Assembly (NCBI GenBank): GCA_016280635.1
Contig: JAEEHC010000045.1
Location: 1-40,569 of the forward strand
Length of the DNA: 40,569 nucleotides
Direction: 5' to 3'
Source: Erysipelotrichaceae bacterium
GTDB taxonomy: Bacteria > Bacillota_I > Bacilli_A > Erysipelotrichales > Erysipelotrichaceae
Position numbers and translations under genes: made by a program. Each line of letters starts with the position of its first letter. The stretch's first letter is position 1. This document shows positions 39,358-40,569 of this stretch, one piece after another. Below the pieces are notes generated by a model that searched no databases, was not told the DNA's origin, and saw only the letters and a list, made by a program, of their open reading frames with translations.

Positions 39358-39397
39358 AAACGGGTTGAGGTTGTATTATCAACCTCACCCGTTTTGT
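39358..39397 (+). terminator. Stem-loop between binding protein and permease genes
   Basis: AAACGGGTTGAGGTTG pairs with CAACCTCACCCGTTT (one bulged T) around TATTAT, followed by TGTTT. It looks like a partial terminator or a 3' stabiliser between two genes of one operon, which would keep binding protein levels above permease levels. Confidence 0.7.
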
Positions 39398-39443
39398 TTA
39401 ATCTGAAGCAGAATAATGCTAAAGATACACTAAGAGGGTTCAT

Positions 39444-40569
39444 ATGGAAAATAAGAAAGACTTAGAATATCTGAAATTGAATAAGTTTCAAAAATTACTG
39501 TATGGATTGAAGAGCTTTTTCGCCGCTATCCCCGGCTGGTTTGCTTCCCTGTTCAAGGGCATTGGCACTTTCTTCGCCAATCTTGCCGGCCGGATCAAGA
39601 ATGAAGCGCTGGATATTGTCACTACTTTTACAAACGGTGATTTCAAGACAAAGCTTTCCTACCTGGTCATGGGCTTTGGTAACATTGCCAGAGGTCAGGT
39701 ATTAAGAGGCATTCTGTTCTTGCTGTTTGAAGTAGTATTCATCTTCTACATGATTACTACCGGCGTACATTGGCTCTCCAAGCTGTCAACGCTGGGAACT
39801 CAGGGGCCCTTTGAGGAGTATGATCCGATTCTGGACCAGTATGTCATGAAATATCATGATAACTCCTTCAGGATCCTGCTGTACGGCATCCTGACGATAA
39901 TCTTCATTTTCGCCTTCATCTATACCTGGAGGCTGAATGTCAAGCAGAATAAGATCGCTGAAGAGATCCTGGCCAAGGGCAAACCGTTAAAGAGCGGCAA
40001 GCAGGACCTGCAGTCACTGCTGGATGATCAGTTCCATAAGACACTGCTGGCTTTACCGCTGACCGGAATCATCGTATTTACGGCATTACCGATCCTGTTC
40101 ATGATATTGATCGCCTTTACCAACTACGATGCCAACCACAACGGTTTCTCCAATGCGCTGTTTACCTGGGTAGGACTTGATAACTTCAATCAGCTGATCA
40201 GCTGGTCATCAGGTTCATCCAGTTTCTCGGCTACCTTTGGCGAGATTCTGACCTGGACGCTGATCTGGGCATTCTTCGCCACCTTTACAAACTACTTCCT
40301 GGGTATCATGGTTGCCTTATTGATCAATAAGAAAGGCATCAAGTTCAAGAAAGTCTGGCGTACCATCCTGGTCATGACCATCGCCATACCGCAGTTCATT
40401 TCCCTGCTGTATGTTTCCAAGATGTTCTCAACATCCGGTCTGGTTAACCTGTGGCTGCGCGACATGGGCTGGATAGATAAGGCCATACCCTTCTGGGAAG
40501 ATCCGATTCTGGCAAGAGTAATGGTAATTTTGATCAACGTCTGGATCGGCATTCCCTATCTGATGCTGA
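39444..40569 (+). CDS. MalF-type ABC transporter permease, 5' part (runs off the window)
   Basis: An open frame of 375 codons from ATG 39444 (AGAGGG eight bases before it) to the window end without a stop. The first 190 residues are an extension: a basic amphipathic start, YLVMGFGNIARGQVLRGILF followed by a hydrophobic helix, a short outer loop, and a second helix (FRILLYGILTIIFIFAFIYT). Then comes the permease core: LLALPLTGIIVFTALPILFM, AFTNYDANHNGF, WVGLDNFNQLI, WTLIWAFFATFTNYFLGIMV and the start of the next helices (VWIGIPYLML). This is the layout of MalF proteins of maltodextrin importers in Firmicutes. The EAA loop and C-terminus lie outside the window. Confidence 0.88.
   Translation, partial: MENKKDLEYLKLNKFQKLLYGLKSFFAAIPGWFASLFKGIGTFFANLAGRIKNEALDIVTTFTNGDFKTKLSYLVMGFGNIARGQVLRGILFLLFEVVFIFYMITTGVHWLSKLSTLGTQGPFEEYDPILDQYVMKYHDNSFRILLYGILTIIFIFAFIYTWRLNVKQNKIAEEILAKGKPLKSGKQDLQSLLDDQFHKTLLALPLTGIIVFTALPILFMILIAFTNYDANHNGFSNALFTWVGLDNFNQLISWSSGSSSFSATFGEILTWTLIWAFFATFTNYFLGIMVALLINKKGIKFKKVWRTILVMTIAIPQFISLLYVSKMFSTSGLVNLWLRDMGWIDKAIPFWEDPILARVMVILINVWIGIPYLML

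Noticed and set aside
1-40569. CRISPR arrays, tRNA or rRNA genes, prophage
   Set aside because: No regularly spaced repeats, no cloverleaf-like or rRNA-like segments and no phage structural genes were seen by eye.

Overview
The window looks like a chromosomal segment of a low-to-mid GC Bacillota (Firmicutes) species, most plausibly of the Erysipelotrichia or a nearby lineage. This is inferred from gene content and order (Asp23/nusB/xseA/xseB/ispA/tlyA/recN, smc/ftsY/ylxM, truB/ribF), from purine-rich ribosome binding sites, and from a CcpA-type cre box. No rRNA or tRNA was seen, so the assignment is soft. Coding density is very high: no gene-free stretch exceeds 300 bases, and the longest gap is about 170 bases before the sugar-binding lipoprotein.

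Layout. Positions 1-140 hold the 3' end of an IS3-family element. Positions 196-2060 hold a pseudouridine salvage pair (psuK, psuG) closed by a terminator. An APH-fold phosphotransferase and a group-B-type [FeFe] hydrogenase follow. Positions 4415-9692 form a tight six-gene cell-envelope operon: cytidylyltransferase, L-ribulose-5-P 3-epimerase-like protein, SDR oxidoreductase, L-ribulose-5-P 4-epimerase, LicD protein and CDP-glycerol glycerophosphotransferase-like protein. I read it as a pathway that makes and transfers a CDP-activated pentitol, probably for a teichoic-acid-like polymer. Convergent to it lies ttcA.

Positions 10536-19827 are housekeeping: truB, a shortened ribF, asp23-like, nusB, xseA, xseB, ispA, tlyA, recN, xerD, glnA. 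Positions 19924-24331 hold a single-polypeptide fusion of an MntP manganese exporter with a ZIP metal transporter, then three minus-strand genes (GNAT acetyltransferase, SanA/YdcF-like protein, acyl-CoA synthetase). Positions 24437-29781 hold a short smc, ftsY, ylxM and ackA. Positions 29870-35941 hold nrnA, dnaE and a two-component system in one tight array. Positions 36053-37641 hold a low-complexity DUF937-like protein and a four-helix membrane protein with a C-terminal metal-binding knuckle. The window ends in the start of a maltodextrin-type ABC importer: a binding lipoprotein with an extra C-terminal carbohydrate-binding-like domain, then a MalF-type permease cut by the window end. A cre box overlaps the -35 of its promoter.

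The most unusual items are the CDP-pentitol operon, the MntP-ZIP fusion, the riboflavin kinase domain loss in RibF, the short SMC, the repeat-rich DUF937-like protein, and the binding protein with its added domain. All functional statements rest on motif recognition by eye; no database search was run.
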